Source: Apis mellifera (lineage: Eukaryota; Arthropoda; Insecta; Hymenoptera; Apidae). From it: DNA of 64,000 bases. The notes below the pieces were generated by a model, which saw nothing but the letters and a program-made list of their open reading frames with translations, made no database searches and had not been told where the DNA came from. The translations under genes were made by a program, and so were the position numbers. Within the stretch, counting starts at the first letter, position 1. Each line of letters opens with the position of its first letter. Location: contig NC_037647.1 of the NCBI RefSeq assembly GCF_003254395.2, positions 9,553,050 through 9,617,049 on the forward strand. The letters run 5' to 3'. Of the stretch, positions 10,396 through 23,196 are shown one piece after another.

Positions 10396-12711
10396 TCACG
10401 CAAATTTTGTTTTGAAGAGAGTAGAAAGGCAGGGTCTTTGGCCTAGATTCCACGCGTTCCATTTAATCGAGTGAAAAGTTCTCCCCGATTTTCGATGACG
10501 GAACGCATGACAATGGGGCGATCGAAGAGGCGGCGTCGTTTCTTGTATAATAACTTATTGGCCAGGAATCGCGGAACCGCGGCATGATCGGCCGGATATA
10601 AATCGGGAAACGAATAATTCCATTATACTTTATCGGGCTAATGAAAAAGGGGAACGATAAAACCGCAATACCGTGTAAAACCGTGGAGGAGGATGAAAAC
10701 GGATGGTGGGGGGAGGAGAGCGAGAGTTTCTAGGATAAAGAAACTCGACATGTCGTGCTCCGTGCTTCTCTTCCCCCCCCTGTCATTAATACCAGGCGAC
10801 TGTTACATATGGATGAGAAAGCTGGGTTAGGGCAGGACATCGATGCCACGGAACGAGACGAAAGCGAAACGGGATGTAGGGAAGCGAAACTCATCGACTA
10901 AAAGCATCCACGAAAGACCGAGGACGTCGTTTCCTTCGCTCCTTCGCTCGAATCTTCTTCGCCCTCTTACACCGCGACGAATAACGCAACGGCACAATCC
11001 TCCTCGAAACGAAGAGACAGAGAGAGAGAGACTTCGATAAGGTCTGCTCGATAAGAGGATAAAACGAGCACCCTCGACGTTTACCTACGATTTAAATTGT
11101 CTGCCGGGTCATCCCCTTCTCCTCCCCCCCGATTTCACGGAATCCTTGCGTTACACCGGATTCCTTTTTCCTTGGCTTCGTGTGTACTTGGCTTTTTCCG
11201 CGCTCTTTCTTCCTTTTCTTCCCTCTCTTTTTTCCTTGCTTTTCATCGCCGATGACTCGACGAAAAGTCGAGGCGCGCGCGCGCGCGCGTCGACTCGATG
11301 GTGGAACGAGGTCAAGTTATTTTCAGCTTGGAGGCACAACACCGGTGCTGGTACCGCCTCTTTTCATAATGAATGGAGGCATCCTCCTCCTCCTCCTCCC
11401 CTTGGGTCTTCCTTTCCGCGAATTCGCAAAAGGCTTCAAACGAGCGAGCGCGTACGCGTTATTTAGAGAGAATTTATCCCCCGGAGGAGTCAGGGTCGTG
11501 ACTCCTTTTCCGACCCGATCCGTTTCGGTCCGCGATACGGGACGATAAATCTGTACTCTACTCTCTCTCTCCCCCCCTCCTCCCCGTATATATCTTGCAA
11601 GGGGTCGAGGGAGAGGAGAGCGAACGCAATATAGGTAATGTTCCGGCCGGCTACTTAACAAATTGCTACAAATTGCGGAGAGCGTTTAGCTCCGTTCGAA
11701 TCTCTGCTCTCCCATATCCCCGTCACCTCTTGCGGTCGCTTCAAGGGTCGCTTCTCTCTCTCTCTTTCTCTCCCTTGCACCCTCTCTCCTTTCCGCATTT
11801 CGTCGACGAACGATACGGTGGTGACCACATGGCGCTCCCATATGTCCGCACCATCGCCCTAATGTCCGACTATCGACTAGTTGTTAGGTTAGGTAGGCCT
11901 CGAAGACAAAGAAGTACAGGTTTTTCCATGGCTTTTCTTCCTCCTTTCGATCGAACAATGGACACTGTTTATCGATTAACTTTACCCGTGGCTGACTCAC
12001 TGTAATAATTCCGAATTATTGTTCGAATTCCTTTCGAAAGAGGAGAGAGAAAGAGAGAGAGGCACGCGATTTAAAAGATTTGAAAGATTCGCGAGAGACG
12101 AGGACGATGCGGACAAATCATTAATCACGAGCGGCGCCTTCTATCTAACGGCGCTTTAAAAGCGATACCCTCGAGCCAATCAGCGATCGCGTGCCGCGCC
12201 CGGGTTAATTTCACGGGTATTTAACGCGGTCTCGCTCGACAATGATTCAATCAACCCGGATTTATTTGGCCGAGGATTCGCCGGCTCGTGTCGGCCGATC
12301 ATTATTATTAGGTCCTCTCGTGCGGAGAGACGCCTCTCTAAGCCTTTGCCCGGGATAAACGCTCCCGTTGTTCAGCTCGAGAATTCGCCACTCTCTGCTC
12401 TTTTAAGCGAGCTCGCGACAGGAAATAAAGGACGGGGAGGGGGGAGACGGCGCGATTAGAACGGATGCGTCGGGCTCGGCCGGCGTAAATATCGGTGAAC
12501 ATGGTGTTCCCCGTGGCGGGAAGGGGACGGGATCGGGCAATTCGACGCCCCGTGCGAAATGTTGTCAGCCAATTTTCTTGGCCAGTGCCTCTGAATGCCG
12601 CAGATTTCCATCTAGGTCCGTCCTCGGTGGCGCCGATGTATGCCGTGCCCGGGTAAATACATCCCTTTCCCATCCCCCTCCCTCCCCTCGAAACGGACCA
12701 ACGTCGTGATA

Positions 12712-12740
12712 GTCGTCGTCGTCGTCGTCGTCGTCGTCGT
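12712..12740. repeat. (GTC)n microsatellite
   Basis: About 29 bp of uninterrupted GTC. Either strand can be read as a single-residue run in each frame. Confidence 0.95.
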
Positions 12741-14068
12741 ATTCCTCCCCTTCCTCTCTCTCTCTCTCACCTCTGCCCCCTCCCCTCCTCCTCCTCTATC
12801 GTCCACCTCGATCCACACCCCCGTAGCCGCATGAACCACAACTGTGATTATAATTCGTGGTCCCTGCTGACAGAACCAACCGCCATCGTCAACCCCGTTT
12901 CTCCTCCGCCTGGTTCATCCCCATCTCTATGCTTGCCTACGCTTGGTGGACGGGGATCGTGGACGCTGTGTAAAGGATTATGCACGCGGATTTAACTGAT
13001 GAATCACATTGTCGTCTTGATTCTCGGTGGCGTTAATTTTCCCTACCATTCTCTCTCTCTCTCTCTCGATTTCGACGACTACAACGACAACATAGTGCGA
13101 ACGAAGAATAACGTGTTTTTTCTACGAATCATTTCGAAAACCCGTTCTCGAGTTAAAACGTTACAAGAATAAGATATCGATTTCTGGTTACGATCTTACG
13201 TGTTATAATTATAGTCAGAGAACACGTGTACTCTCGAGAGAAGGGGAGGGAGAAAAAGAATCTAACGAGAGAAATTCATTATAGAATCAGTATACGACAA
13301 ATTATCGGTGACGATTAATCGTTATATATATATAGCATCGATTCTTATTTGGAGAACTTGTCCCGCTTAATGCGCGGTAATGAGTATTGCAGAGATTACG
13401 GGAACCGAATGCCGATAATTTATTACCCGTTGCTTCTTTAGGATAGGCGCAGGAAGGAACGGGGCAACCCTCTGTCGAGCAGTCTCCTCTCCTCGAGCAA
13501 ACAATTTCCATTCGTTTGGAAAGGTTTCTAATCCGCCAACACCGGGTCCGGCAGAATCATTCGGGTGAGGGCAGAATTAACCGCTTCCCGTTTCGAGCGA
13601 TCCACGCCCGGCCTTATTAATTTTGCCAATAACGCCGAGACGAGAGAGGGGTGGCCTCCTTCGCACAGATGGCGTATCACGAGTCAATATACTTTTCCGC
13701 AACGCAAACCGCCCTCGAAACACGTGACGGCCTTCGAATTTTCGCTACGCTAATCATTCCTTTGACCTATGCTTCCCGCATATGGTTCCGCGGCTACACT
13801 CTTTCTATATATATATGTGTGTGTACGTATGTACGTATATAGAACGAGACAACAACTGCTCCATTTCCTCCTCCCCCATCCGTCTGGAACTATTATCGGA
13901 ATTAAACACCGGTCGAACAGGGAGTTACGAGGTCGAGTTGAATATTACATCTCTCGTATATATTTTCGCGAACGGATATCGCGAACGACGACGAAGCAAG
14001 AATCGTGCTTCAATTTTCGCGAGAGAAGAAAATAAGAAAGGGGGAGAGGGGGAAACACGGCGGCGAAT

Positions 14069-14166
14069 GACGACGACGACGACGACGACGCGGAGAGAAG
14101 AAGAAGAAGAAGAGGAAGAAGAAGAAGAGGAAGAAAAAGAGTTGGAAGAAAGGAGAGGGGAGAGAA
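14069..14166. repeat. Compound (GAC)n plus purine tract
   Basis: GAC units (14069-14090) run directly into a purine-only GAA/GGA tract that continues to about 14166 with a single TT interruption. The frames over this tract read as acidic or arginine runs and are not genes. Confidence 0.9.
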
Positions 14167-15177
14167 CCGATGGTTGTGCCAGAGTCAGGACACGATCTCG
14201 GAGCATGGACCAACGGAGAGAGAGGAGAATAAAGTAAGCCGTGTATATGTGTGTGTATACGTGTGTAAGAAAGAGAGAGAGAGTACGTAGAGGGAAGCGA
14301 AACGAGGCGGACATAAGGGAGACGAGGAGAAGGATCGAAGGAGAGAGAAAATCGGGACGAAGGTGTGCGGTGTGGAGAGAGGCGAAGAGAGGAGGAGGAG
14401 GAGGGAAGGAGAGAGACGTGGGCCAGGGAGAAAGACGAGGAGAGAGAAAGGAGAGGACAACCCCCTCTTCTTCGCGGGTTGACTCGAACGCCGGCGATAT
14501 CTCGACCAATCAAATCACGCCGCGGGCTCCGCCTTTTATCATTATTTTACTTGTTTTCCCTTTACTTCACCCTCATTGGATGACATTCTCTGGGCCATTT
14601 CGCGGTGCAAAAAAGTTACCCGCGCCCAACCGTCGACTCCATGATTCCTCCTTCGGTACCCTTCTGGTACCCACCTTGGTGCACGGACCACCTCCACTGG
14701 TGGCCAGATTCCGAGCCGAGCCGAGAGGACTCCGCCGTCTTTCCAACGCTTTTCCACGAATTTCCAATTCTTCCCTCCTTCTCTCTCTCTTACATCTTGC
14801 GTCACTTGGCGAAAACGCGGATTGATTTCCGCGACGATTCGCCTTGTCTTTTAATCTCAAACGACGATCGATGAACGATTCGTTGACGATGGTTTTTCAC
14901 GCGTTTTTCGCTCGTAGCAAAAAACACGTTACGTTACGCGTAGCCTCGATCCTTCTCGCGTTCGAGAGATGGGATAGTAAAACTTTTGCGGGCTTTTATT
15001 TTATTTTATTTTATTCTCTTTCCTCTCTCTCTTTCTCTCTCATCGCGATACGGGAAATCGTGGGAACGGACACGATCGGTCGCAAACGCAAGAGAGTTTT
15101 CGATGTCGAAAACGTGCTCGATTCATCGACTTGGTGATCCAAACGAGAGCGAATCAACGATGAAAGCGTCCGGATGG

Positions 15178-15204
15178 TAGTAGTAGTAGTAGTAGTAGCA
15201 GCAG
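15178..15204. repeat. (TAG)7 followed by CAG units
   Basis: Seven TAG units (15178-15198) followed by two CAG units. TAG arrays supply stop codons in one frame and so break local open frames. Confidence 0.93.
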
Positions 15205-16257
15205 CAATAGCGGGCCGCAGATAAATTCGTATCGATTCGTCTAGCGCATCGAGGCCGTGATTGACGAGCTACTCTCGTCAAGGATTATGCGGTTCGTTGG
15301 TTGGAACGAACGGCTTTGGGGCATGGGCGCGTAGACAAATATATAGGTACAGGCCGTACCCTCCGCTTCCAATGGACACTTCCCAAACCGCGAAACCCCG
15401 AAAACCGCCGCGCGTCCGCAAAATTATACTCCTCCGAAATGAAGAAGAGACTCGTGTTACCGCGATCGATCGATCACGCAACACTTTAACATTTCATCGC
15501 AATTGATCTCTCCTTTCGATCGACATCAAAAGTCCAAAGTGTGATGTTCAAGATCTAGCTTCTTTCACAGATTGACGCATAGAAACGAGTTTGGGGGGGC
15601 GTAACTCGCTAAACGAGCAGCAGTTTACTTGCACGTGTACGAATCTCGTTAGATGCGCGGTTCAGAGATCCTCCCCTCCCTCCTGGAGCCCGTAATTCAC
15701 CGAGAATAAATTCTCCAAGGGGGAAGGAAAGAAGAAAGGAAAAAAAGACACTCGGTCGCACCTACGTGTGTTTGATCCGGCATCGCGGTGCACCTCCTCA
15801 TTGTATGTATATCGGGCCGGTGTAAAACTATGCTGTGGAAGGAAGGGAGGAAGAGGGGGGAAGGAGTCACGTGGAGATACTCGAGGGAGCGGAAGATCGG
15901 TCGAAGGGAACGAGGTTATAGGAAGGGCGGGTGGTAATAGCGAGCGGTCTGTAAAGCCGGAGGAAGATTGGTAGGACACGGAAGAGGCACGAGCTTTGAG
16001 CTTTCTGGTTTTTGCCAGGAAAGAGGAGGGAGGAGGGAGAAGGCGATCGAGGAGTAAATTTGAAATTTGCTCGGCGGCCGACTTGTCGATATGGGAGAGG
16101 GAGGGAGGGAGGCGTAAAGCGTACGAACCGGATAACGATTTGTTCGAAAAGCAATATAACGGGCTATCACCCGAGCTCGAGGAGGACGAGACGAAGGAAA
16201 GCGAGAAGGACGAGGAGGACGGGAGGGGGTCGTGCGGGGTCGTGCCCTTTTCCTGAA

Positions 16258-16265
16258 ATTTGCAT
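16258..16265 (+). promoter_or_regulatory. POU octamer match
   Basis: Exact ATTTGCAT. Single matches are expected by chance in a window of this size, so this is a sequence match only. Confidence 0.15.
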
Positions 16266-16644
16266 GAGGTATTAAAGCGCGGTGGCTGCGTTCACCAGTC
16301 GAGTTCCTGTTTGCCGACACCGAATGCCGAGGATCAAAGGACCTCTGCCAGCCTCGCGCCTCTCTCTCCCTCTCTCCCTCCATCTCCCTCTTTCCCCCGC
16401 CGCCGAAAACGAGATCGTGGCCAGACCGAATCGGGGAGCGACGAGGAGAGGAATCAATCGTACGACATCCAACTTTGGATATTCTGCCGGTTCCGCAGAG
16501 AGTTCCTTTGTACGTTAAATCGTAGGACAAGCCGTGATTCCCGTCGGGGGATCGTTTCTTCCCCGAGACAGAGAGAGAGAGAGAGATGCGCGAGAATTCG
16601 CAGCAGACGTGGTCGATAACGATCGCGCGATCCGTCTGGAACGA

Positions 16645-16698
16645 GGAAGGAAGGAAGGAAGGAAGGAAGGAAGGAAGGAAGGAAGGAAGGAAGGAAGG
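16645..16698. repeat. (GGAA)13 microsatellite
   Basis: Uninterrupted GGAA array of 54 bp, the longest tetranucleotide array in the window. In eukaryotes GGAA arrays can serve as clustered ETS-factor sites; whether this one does is unknown. Confidence 0.97.
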
Positions 16699-17449
16699 TG
16701 CAGCGTGACGTAGCGGCAGGTATCCCTCGCGTCGGGCCGATTATCATAATTGCGAGTTAATTACGAAATTTATGCGTTGGCCGGGGAGCCGCTCGTCGTC
16801 GGCTCGATAGCGTAGCGATCGCGCGCCAATTTCACGCGTAATAAAGCCGTGGGAGGAATCCGCGAGGAATCCTTTATCGTGCGATGCTCGCTGCTCACTG
16901 CTTTCGTCACTTCACGCCGTCCCCCCTCCCCCCTTCGTTGTGGAAAGGAACGAGACGAAAGGCCAAAGGACGAGGCTCGTCATCGTTGGGACGAGCGACG
17001 GACGATGTATCCCGAGAATGTTAACGCGCGTAATCATATTCTTGCTCGCATCGTGGCCCGTAAAAACGTTAGCTGGCAGTGATGTATGCCGTCGGGGGCA
17101 CGCATCGCATAAGTAAGGAGGGCCTTGGGCCCATTCATCAGCTAACGGAGGAAGGGAGGGAGGGGATAGGCCCACCAACCTCTCTCCATCGCCTCCCTTT
17201 CCCCAGTCCTCTTAACCGATGTTTCGCCATCCGATACGCTTTCGATGTGGATCGCCGCTTAATCCGCGGGAATCTGTGTCCTTTCGCATCCTCGCTTCCT
17301 TCGAAATGCCTCGCCTCGTTATCCGTTATTTCCATCTCCCTTTGTCTCCGATCCGGTCAAAAAAACGGGAGCAGGCTCCGAATCGAAAGAAAAAAAAAAG
17401 GAGAGGGACGAGTTTCCTTGGACAAATAGGAATCGGGCGTTGTGGAAGA

Positions 17450-17475
17450 AAGGAAGGAAGGAAGGAAGGAAGGAA
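17450..17475. repeat. (AAGG)n microsatellite
   Basis: 26 bp of AAGG units. Confidence 0.95.
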
Positions 17476-17749
17476 CGGTGGTCGAGGGTGCCATCGATGG
17501 GTGCCAAACCGCATTTCAGGCGAGCTATCCATACCGGGAGTGTTCCCCCCGTAAGGATATCGTTCCGCTTGGACGAGGTTGGGTTGGCAGGTCGACGATG
17601 GTCGACGGCCACCGGGATGGAGCGGAGAAGGGGGGGATGCAAAAAGGTCGTGGCCCGGACCCGGGCGTTTGCCGCGTTTTACAAATTATTCAATTAGCCC
17701 CGCGAATTAAGGTATGCATATTCATCGCTCTCCGATAGCCGCCGCGTGC

Positions 17750-17765
17750 TATATATATATATATA
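17750..17765. repeat. (TA)n microsatellite
   Basis: 16 bp of alternating T and A. Confidence 0.9.
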
Positions 17766-18676
17766 CACCGCGGTCCGCGGCTACATTCACCGCGCATAAA
17801 CAATTGGGGCTCGCACACGCGCGTTAGACGCTCTAACGAACTCGCAGCTGCATCCGAAATGCATCCGTTTTGCAACGATGCGGACAGAGGGAGGGGGAGG
17901 AAAGGGGGGCCTCTGGCTTTTCCTCCGCGTCGCGGTTGCGCCGCCGAACCGTTGCCGGACACGCACGCCGAACGCCCCCTCCGGTTATCCGCCATTCGAT
18001 CCGCTCCTCCACGTTTTTTTCTCCATTCCCCCGAATCCATGCCCATAAAAATCCACGCCGATCCCTTTCTCTTCTCGCCCTCGGCCGGCGAACACCTGGG
18101 CTGCATCCTCGCGAACTCGATCGGTTACGAAGAAGATGCGCAGCAGAAGAAGAAGAAGAAGAAGGAGGAGAAAAGAAGAAGGTAGAAGCCGATCTTTCTT
18201 TTCGAAGGATCGACTCCTCGAAGGGAGGAGTAAAAAGCGGTGAAAATGGTAATCGGGACTGGAGCGCGGATTAAGCGAAGGGGGTAAAGGAGGAGGGGCG
18301 GTCGGATTATTATTTCTTCCGGCGGAGGTACCGGAACAGGGAAATAAAACACGGCGAGCGGTTAGGCGCGGGGGGGAAGAGTTACGAGGGAGTCGGGGAG
18401 GAGGCGCTCCTCGGGACAGGGAGAGTTCACGTTTAAAACAACGCGGAGAAATGCACATTTTAATCGTATCGCTAATAGCCCGACGTTTATAAGCCTCGGT
18501 GTGTCTCATGAATACGCATGGTACGCTGGCGGTGACAACGGTACAAAATTAATGCACACACGCCAGGATATACTCTGCTCCAGGAGAAGGAGGAGAGAAA
18601 GTCTGTCTCTCTCTCTCTCTCTCTCCGTCTCTTCTTTCCGGGATCTCGAGTATGCGAATATTCGAGTATACTGGTA

Positions 18677-18708
18677 TTCCTCCCTCCCTCCCTCCCTCCC
18701 TTCCTTCC
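18677..18708. repeat. (TCCC)n/(TTCC)n microsatellite
   Basis: About 32 bp in which TCCC units change to TTCC units. Confidence 0.93.
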
Positions 18709-19850
18709 GAATTATGCTGCTCGTGTTATTTTCGAGAAATCTGTATCTGTATGTAGGGGAGCGCGCGCGTTGTACGTTGATCGCGATATTACGAGGCAAC
18801 AACAACTTTTATCTCCGATCGCGTTCCAATATTCGTGTTCTCGAGGCGAACGAGAACGAATGCTCGCGGAAACCGGTGGACAGTTATCGCGTTGTATTAT
18901 TCAAAAGTCGTCGAAGCGGAATATCGCGGCTGCGTTCCTTCGTATTCCTTCGTATTCGAGATTATTATTCGCTGAAACGACATCGGCGTTGTTCCGCAAA
19001 TTAGCGGCTCGGAAACAAATCGTTCCCCGATCGGAGCCACGCGGGAACACGCGTCTCGTATATTGTATTCATATTCATGCGAATAATTGCAATAATAGCG
19101 CGACTCGTGTAATTGATACTCGTGTAAGCGATTATCGAGTTAACGGGAGCCTCGTTTTCTCTCTTTCTTTCTTCTCTTTCCTTTCCATTTCCACGATTTC
19201 TTCCTCTTCCTCTTCTTCCCTCTCTCTTTCTCGTCAACGCTCGTTCCAATTAATCCTAAAAGGAGGGAGGTTTGGAAGGCGCGTTTCGATACAGATTTCG
19301 ATTGGTTTCGGAAGTGGAATCAACCTTGGCGGGTAACCTTGCCCCCTCGCGACGCCCGGCTTCCTTTTATGAATGTAAATGTATTCCCGATCGGCCGATC
19401 AGATAGTTTAATATTAATAATAGAGCGGGGGGAGGAGGAAGGCGGTGAAAGAGAGAAAGAGAGTCTCGAGATTATCGAGGAAGGCCTTCCTCGAATTTGT
19501 CGGGTGCGTGTCACGGCGATATGCATCCCCGATATCGCCAATTACGTGGCGGATTGAGTCATAACGATTTCTGGTTATGTTAAACGGCCGAGTTTCTTGG
19601 CCGTTTTCGTCCCCGCGTTTCCTACGTTTCAGCTCGTTCGCCCCGACAGATATATAGAGGAGATAGCAGTTTTCGAGGAGTGTTTCTAGCCTGCCTTTAA
19701 TTGGATACTTGTCCCTCTTTGCCGCCTTCTTTCTTCTCTCCGTGGCCACGGGAAGTGCGCCGTAGGCAAGCGAGTGTATCGGCAGAATACCTGGCGCGCC
19801 ATACTTCATAACGTCTTCGATAACGGCCGCGCTTTGCACGAAACCAACGC

Positions 19851-19884
19851 GAGTCGAGTCGAGTCGAGTCGAGTCGAGTCGAGT
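19851..19884. repeat. (GAGTC)n pentanucleotide array
   Basis: Six complete GAGTC units plus a partial one. Pentanucleotide arrays are much rarer in this window than di-, tri- or tetranucleotide arrays. Confidence 0.96.
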
Positions 19885-19939
19885 TTTCCGTCTGCCGTCT
19901 TTCTTCTTCCCCTCTCTTTTCCCTTCCCATTAACTTATA

Positions 19940-19957
19940 GCGCGCGCGCGCGCGCGG
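19940..19957. repeat. (CG)n alternating dinucleotide
   Basis: Sixteen uninterrupted CG bases. Alternating CG of this length is a classic potential Z-DNA former and shows that CpG is not depleted. Confidence 0.93.
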
Positions 19958-20464
19958 TTTACGTCTTAACTCGATCGCGATTCCCCGATCGCGCCGCGAG
20001 ATTCACACGGAATCACGCTCGTTCCACGATCGTGGATAAAGCGTAGAAACGCGAGCGTCATGCGGAAAAATTAAACGACGCGACGCAACGAGGAACGTTG
20101 CGTGTATGTGTGTGTGCGAAGAGAAGGGAACGCTTTGACGTTCGAAGAGAAGGAAAGGAGAGATAAAAAGATTTCCTCGCCGGTAATTTCTTCGCTCTCG
20201 ATACACGTACGTGCGAGCATCCGTGCCTCCTCGTATTTCTCGCTACGCTTTAATATGAGCTTCCCTCTCTCCCCCCCTCTCTCTCTCGCCCGCGTAAGTA
20301 GAGACGTTACGTTAAAATATCGGAAGGGCTTACGGCCGCATTATACCGCCGGAGGAGGACGACGGTGGCGGCTTTATTGCGATCGAGAGAGAGAGAGAGG
20401 AGAAATAAAACGGAGAGGCCGGCAGATGTCCAGGATGACAAGCATCGTGGTTGTCTACGCGTAG

Positions 20465-20947
20465 ATGCTTCGAGCGTTAAAAAACGTGGCTAAAAACGGA
20501 TCTCGCCCTTTCGAAATAGACTCGATCAAATTCTCTCGTCCGATCCGCTTGTTGCGGCGGATCGTTTCTCGATTCGTGCCAATATATGTCCCCTTTATAA
20601 GGATCCTCTCGATGGATTCCCATTTTGGATTATTCCAAAGTTCTCTCGAAGAGAAGAGTCTTTCTGTCTTTTCGCACGAGGCGATTATTCCCAAAAGAGG
20701 GAGAGAGAAGGAGAGGCGGTTGCAAAACGTTCCACGAAAGGCGATTTTCTGGAAGGTGATGGGAGGGCGTGGAAGAGTTGTCCGCTCCGCTCGCAGGGGA
20801 GAGGAAGGGGCGCGATTAGAGCGATCAGAGAGATCACGATGCGCGTGTGGAACGGAACGGTTCCATATATCTAGCCAAGCTTTGCGCAACGTTCCAACGC
20901 GCTTGGTCTCGGTCTCAATTAACGCAATTACCCGCTCCCTCGTCTAA
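20465..20947 (+). CDS. Unrecognised 160-codon ATG frame
   Basis: The frame runs from ATG 20465 to TAA 20945-20947. It encodes a basic peptide starting MLRALKNVAK with a hydrophobic patch at about residues 35-48 and an R/G/E-rich second half. An overlapping frame exists on the minus strand (20455-20889). No domain, splice site or poly(A) signal was recognised. Composition is more balanced than in most repeat-driven frames, but a chance origin is the simpler reading. Confidence 0.13.
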   Translation: MLRALKNVAKNGSRPFEIDSIKFSRPIRLLRRIVSRFVPIYVPFIRILSMDSHFGLFQSSLEEKSLSVFSHEAIIPKRGREKERRLQNVPRKAIFWKVMGGRGRVVRSARRGEEGARLERSERSRCACGTERFHISSQALRNVPTRLVSVSINAITRSLV

Positions 20948-21177
20948 TTACCTATCAAACGGAATTGCTATCGCACGCGCGCGAGCGCGTTCGCCCGCCA
21001 CCTCGATCTCTCGTCTCTAATGAACGTTATTAATTGCTTTATGATTTTTCGATAAAATACTCGCCGCGTAATCAACTTATTATCCCACGCCGCCGCATTT
21101 GCGCCGCGTCCTCGTCGCTTCTCCCGACCCACGCTTACCTTATTACCGTTCCTCCTTCCTCTTTTTTCCTTTTCTCT

Positions 21178-21206
21178 CTTCTTCTTCTTCTTCTTCTTCT
21201 TCTTCT
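21178..21206. repeat. (CTT)9 microsatellite
   Basis: Nine CTT units; the opposite strand is a GAA array. Confidence 0.95.
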
Positions 21207-22527
21207 CCCGCGAGAACGAAAACTCTGGAGAACAAGAGCGGAACGAATTCGCCTCTCTCCTTCTCGATTCGAGAAGTTTGAATATTCGCAACAGTTACGA
21301 CGATACCTTTCTGGATCGGCGAGTACACTTTGAAGAAACGAAAAATTGTACGTTGGATCGATGAAAAGTCGATGCTAAAACTACTTTTCGCGTGCTTTCG
21401 ATCCTCGCCACGAGGTTATAAACGCGTGTGTTTATCCGCAAGATCAAACAGAGGGGATAAAAAGTCGTTAACGATACGTGCCCCTCGCGATAAGTCGGCG
21501 GTGTAAAGAAAGCGAGGGAACAACGTCACGATGGCAACGATAGCCACGGGATCGGAGAGAGAGTAGTCATTTAGCGTGGCGAGCAGGTGAGATTGGAACG
21601 GGGGAATTTAGAGCGAGACGGAGCGGGGTGACGTTGACCAAATAATAGCCGGACGGGGTGTGTAATCCCCGTCACGGATCCCTCCCTCCTCCTCTTTAGA
21701 TTCCCTTATCTCTATATACAGGGCCAATTTGATAGATGAAAACGATAGAGAGAGGAGGAGAGCGCGTTCCTGAAGAGCGAAGAAGGAGAGGACGCGGAGG
21801 GACAGGTGCGCGTTGCCGCACCTGACCACAAACGACACAAACGAGCGAGAACGAGCCACTCTTGCCTATCTATTGCCTATTAAATTAACTACCTTCTTTC
21901 CTTTCTCCTTTCTTTCTTTCTTTTTTTTGGCAGAGATTAAAACGATTGGTAACGCGCGATTAATAAGAACGATTCCAATCGTTCGTTTAATTCTCTTCTT
22001 TTTCTTTAACCGTTTCTCCATGCAAGCATACGCGAGGACTAATCCTTGGACTAACCCCCCTCCTTCCTCCCAAATATGAACTGTGGAAAAGAGAAAGGAA
22101 GGAAGGAAGGAAGAAAAGGGAGAAAGAAGGGAAAACGCGTTGGAAACGGACGACGACAGCCGGCGGACAGCGCCGGTTCTCGAGTTCTCGAGGCGAGAGA
22201 GAGGAAGAAAACTTAGAAAAGTCGTGTTCCAGAGTAAAGCCAGAATCGCGGGATAATCCGAGATGATCGGCTAATAGCTTTAGCAAAGAATCGACTGGGG
22301 CGACTACTTAAAATTAGCATAAGCCCCCTGACTCTCCGCCTAACGAGCGGAAAGAGACGAGACCCCAAAAGTGCTGCAGACACCAGACGCGCGAAAGGAA
22401 AGAAAAGAGAGAGAGAGTAAAGAAAAAAAGGAGAAGAATGATGAAAATATCTCGATCTTTCTTTCTTCGCTTTTTCTCTCCTCCTCGATTTTCGACTTCG
22501 AACTCTCGCTGGACGAAACGATTTTCC

Positions 22528-22545
22528 TTTTTTTTTTTTTTTTTT
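22528..22545. repeat. T homopolymer (18)
   Basis: Eighteen consecutive T. No retroelement body is recognisable on either side. Confidence 0.9.
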
Positions 22546-22673
22546 AGTCAGCGTTATTGTTCTTCGTAGGAGTACGAAGGAGAAACGCGACGAGTGGAGG
22601 CCGATGCTTTTGCGCGCGTTTGTCACGCGATACGCGCAAAAGCCACGCACGATTCTTCCGCGTGTACACGCGG

Positions 22674-22715
22674 ATCTATCCATCTGTCTAATCTATCCAT
22701 CCATTTATCTATCCG
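22674..22715. repeat. Degenerate (ATCC/ATCT)n
   Basis: Imperfect tetranucleotide units of the ATCC and ATCT type. Confidence 0.8.
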
Positions 22716-23053
22716 GAGATTTCTTCTCTAATTTAGCCGCACGCACTTTGGATGTGGTATATTATTGTCAGTTTTAATTGGCCGGGCCGGGTGATTTATC
22801 GAATCGTAGAAAAGAAAGCGTTTCGCTCCTTTTCTCTGCTCGGATGAAACGTTAGCAGCGTTAAGTAGCTAGGTTAAGTACGCATTTCCATGGAAATTTT
22901 TATTAATTGCAGATCGGGCGAGAATCTCGCGAACGACAATGGCGGCCGCTCTCGCCCCCTCTTTCCCCCCGCGCGATCAAGATGCGAGTTTAACGAAGCT
23001 CGGTGGTCGTCGATAAAAATCTGACGGGAGATTCGAATCGCGCGGCCTCGAAC

Positions 23054-23119
23054 AAGAAGAAGAAGAAGAAGAAGAAGAAGAAGAAGAAGAAGAAGGAGGA
23101 GAAGGAGGAGGAGGAAGAA
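23054..23119. repeat. (AAG)14 and GGA purine array
   Basis: Fourteen AAG units (23054-23095) are followed by GGA/GAA units. The purine strand is unbroken for more than 60 bp. Confidence 0.96.
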
Positions 23120-23161
23120 ACGTCCCTCCCCTTCTCGAGAGAAGAACCCGTTCGCTCGACT

Positions 23162-23195
<34 letters not shown>
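23162..23195. repeat. (ACG)11 microsatellite
   Basis: Eleven ACG units, only about 40 bp from the AAG array. Confidence 0.96.

Positions 23196-23196
<1 letters not shown>

Larger units (their letters stand above)
9460..16640. other. Non-coding stretch with minisatellite and long purine tracts
   Basis: Apart from the repeats listed separately, the stretch holds a CG alternation near 11274-11289, GA tracts at 11019-11030 and 12041-12060, a two-unit TTAGGT word at 11883-11896, CT runs near 13051-13070 and purine-rich DNA at 14270-14460. No recognisable protein, tRNA or transposon was seen. Confidence 0.5.
16700..20460. other. Non-coding, repeat-dense stretch
   Basis: It contains several GGAA/TCCC arrays, GAA tracts (18144-18180), a CT tract (18607-18626), the GAGTC pentamer array and a CG dinucleotide block. 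An AT-richer unique block at 16740-16850 carries homeodomain-type TTAATTA cores. A 150-codon plus frame near 18552-19004 passes through the CT tract and is discounted. Confidence 0.5.

Noticed and set aside
11883..11896. TTAGGTTAGG word (insect telomere unit)
   Set aside because: Only two units; too short to indicate a telomeric or interstitial telomere array.
18501..19004. A 168-codon plus-strand frame
   Set aside because: Begins at GTG; the first ATG is at 18552. The middle is a Ser/Leu run encoded by a CT array, and a second frame overlaps it.
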